Assembly (NCBI GenBank): GCA_964404395.1
Contig: CAYOKA010000144.1
Location: 1-5,623, forward strand
DNA: 5,623 bases
Source: JAAYBT01 sp964404395
Lineage (GTDB): Bacteria > Bacillota > Clostridia > Acetivibrionales > DTU013
Direction: 5' to 3'
Part shown: positions 4,591-5,623 of the stretch, piece after piece
Layout of the letters: each line of letters opens with the position of its first letter
Position numbering within the stretch: the stretch's first letter is position 1
Position numbers and translations under genes: made by a program
Notes under the pieces: generated by a model
Seen by the model: only the letters and a program-made list of their open reading frames with translations
Databases searched by the model: none
What the model was told of the DNA's origin: nothing

Positions 4591-5623
4591 TGCACAGGCT
4601 TATTGACAGACTGCATCAGAAAAGAATGCTGGAAAGAGACGAGTTCATAACACTGTTGAAAGGCTTTAACCAAGAGGATATGCGGTATCTGCATGTTAAG
4701 TCCAGAGAAGTGGCTGATTCATTTTTCGGCAGGAAAATATATATGCGCGGTCTGATTGAATTCACAAATTATTGTAATAATGACTGTTACTACTGTGGAA
4801 TCAGAAAAAGCAATTTGAATGCAGAGCGTTATCGTCTCAAAAAAGAGGAAATATTGGAATGCTGTGAAGCTGGATATAAGCTGGGCTTTCGGACCTTTGT
4901 GCTTCAGGGCGGAGAAGATTTGTGGTATTCAGATGAGAAGCTTGTGCATATCATTGCATCCATTAGAAAAGCCTATCCAGATTGTGCGATTACCCTTTCC
5001 ATAGGAGAGAGGACATATGAACAGTATTTGCGTTATTTTAATGCAGGAGCTGATCGTTATTTACTCCGTCATGAAACTGCAAATGCAAACCACTATGCTA
5101 AAATCCACCCTGCTGAACTTAGCTGCGAAAACAGGAAGCGTTGCCTGCGCGATCTAAAAGATATCGGCTATCAGACCGGCACCGGCTTTATGGTTGGATC
5201 GCCCTACCAGACTGCCGAAAACCTGGTAGATGATTTATTGTTCATAAAGGAGCTTGAACCGCAGATGATTGGAATCGGGCCATTTATATCGCATAAGGAA
5301 ACGCCCTTTGCCGATTTCTCATCGGGGACTCTGGAATTAACCCTGTTCTTAATAGGAATATTGAGACTTATGCTGCCTAATGTGCTACTTCCTACCACAA
5401 CAGCGCTCGGAACGATACATCCTCAAGGAAGGGAAATGGGTATCCTGGCAGGTGCTAATGTAATCATGCCAAACTTGTCTCCGCTTGATGTAAGGAAGAA
5501 GTATTTAATATATGACAATAAGCTTTGCACCGGCGAAGAGGCGGCAGAGGGTCTTGCAAGTCTACAGAGGAGCCTTCAAGAAATCGGCTATGACATTGTG
5601 GTCGATCGCGGAGATTTTCAGCC
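4590..5623 (+). CDS. hydE: [FeFe]-hydrogenase H-cluster radical-SAM maturase HydE (3' end outside the window)
   Basis: 344 codons are visible and open to the right edge; HydE proteins are close to 350 residues, so only the last few are likely missing. HydE is a cytoplasmic radical S-adenosylmethionine enzyme that, with HydG and HydF, builds the 2Fe subcluster of the hydrogenase H-cluster; it acts on a HydG-derived iron-cysteine complex. The radical-SAM 4Fe-4S motif CX3CX2C is C62, C66, C69 (TNYCNNDCYYCGIRKSN). The SAM-contacting GGED is at 107-110 (FVLQGGEDLWY). Other family segments are YLLRHETAN (157-165), TGTGFMVGSPYQT (196-208), IGPFISHKETPF and the C-terminal ANVIMPNLSP. The accessory C-terminal cluster seen in some HydE is not intact: only C313 is present. 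The ATG at 4590 overlaps the preceding stop; AGAGG lies 9 nt upstream. Other hyd genes would be expected beyond the window. Confidence 0.96.
   Translation, partial: MHRLIDRLHQKRMLERDEFITLLKGFNQEDMRYLHVKSREVADSFFGRKIYMRGLIEFTNYCNNDCYYCGIRKSNLNAERYRLKKEEILECCEAGYKLGFRTFVLQGGEDLWYSDEKLVHIIASIRKAYPDCAITLSIGERTYEQYLRYFNAGADRYLLRHETANANHYAKIHPAELSCENRKRCLRDLKDIGYQTGTGFMVGSPYQTAENLVDDLLFIKELEPQMIGIGPFISHKETPFADFSSGTLELTLFLIGILRLMLPNVLLPTTTALGTIHPQGREMGILAGANVIMPNLSPLDVRKKYLIYDNKLCTGEEAAEGLASLQRSLQEIGYDIVVDRGDFQ

Overview
The window looks like chromosomal DNA from an anaerobic Firmicute, most likely a gut-type Clostridium relative (class Clostridia). Evidence: Gram-positive style AGGAGG/GGAGG ribosome binding sites, frequent non-ATG starts, a TM1266-hydE pair of the [FeFe]-hydrogenase maturation system, and an HTH-LuxR/12-TM regulator of a type common in gut anaerobes. 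No rRNA, tRNA, CRISPR array or intact insertion sequence was seen.

Left block (1-1851, minus strand): two translationally coupled genes, read right to left. A 102-residue protein of unknown function overlaps by ATGA a large lipoprotein (515 residues visible, running off the left edge). The lipoprotein has a clean lipobox, two globular segments and a Thr/Pro/Gln-rich linker carrying an 8-residue tandem repeat.

Central block (about 1852-3799, plus strand): a divergent intergenic region holds a G-rich degenerate TTAGG-like repeat, then a good sigma-A-type promoter whose -35 element lies inside a perfect 20-bp palindrome, then a leader of about 143 nt. It drives a two-gene operon: a 67-residue Cro/C1-type HTH protein and, 20 nt later, a 458-residue protein with about 12 membrane segments fused to a C-terminal LuxR-type HTH. 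The pair reads as a self-contained regulatory module; its target is not visible.

Junction (3800-4314): a fragment of a GHKL (HSP90/histidine-kinase-like) ATPase gene suggests decayed or mobile DNA. It is followed by a candidate promoter, about 185 nt of foldable RNA ending in a strong intrinsic terminator, a small inverted repeat, a run of nine C, and then the ribosome binding site of the next operon.

Right block (4315-5623, plus strand): the TM1266-family putative hydrogenase-system regulator and, sharing one base (TAATG), hydE, the radical-SAM maturase for the [FeFe]-hydrogenase H-cluster, almost complete at the right edge. The terminator upstream of this operon, with a possible alternative pairing, makes transcription attenuation the most interesting testable idea in the window.
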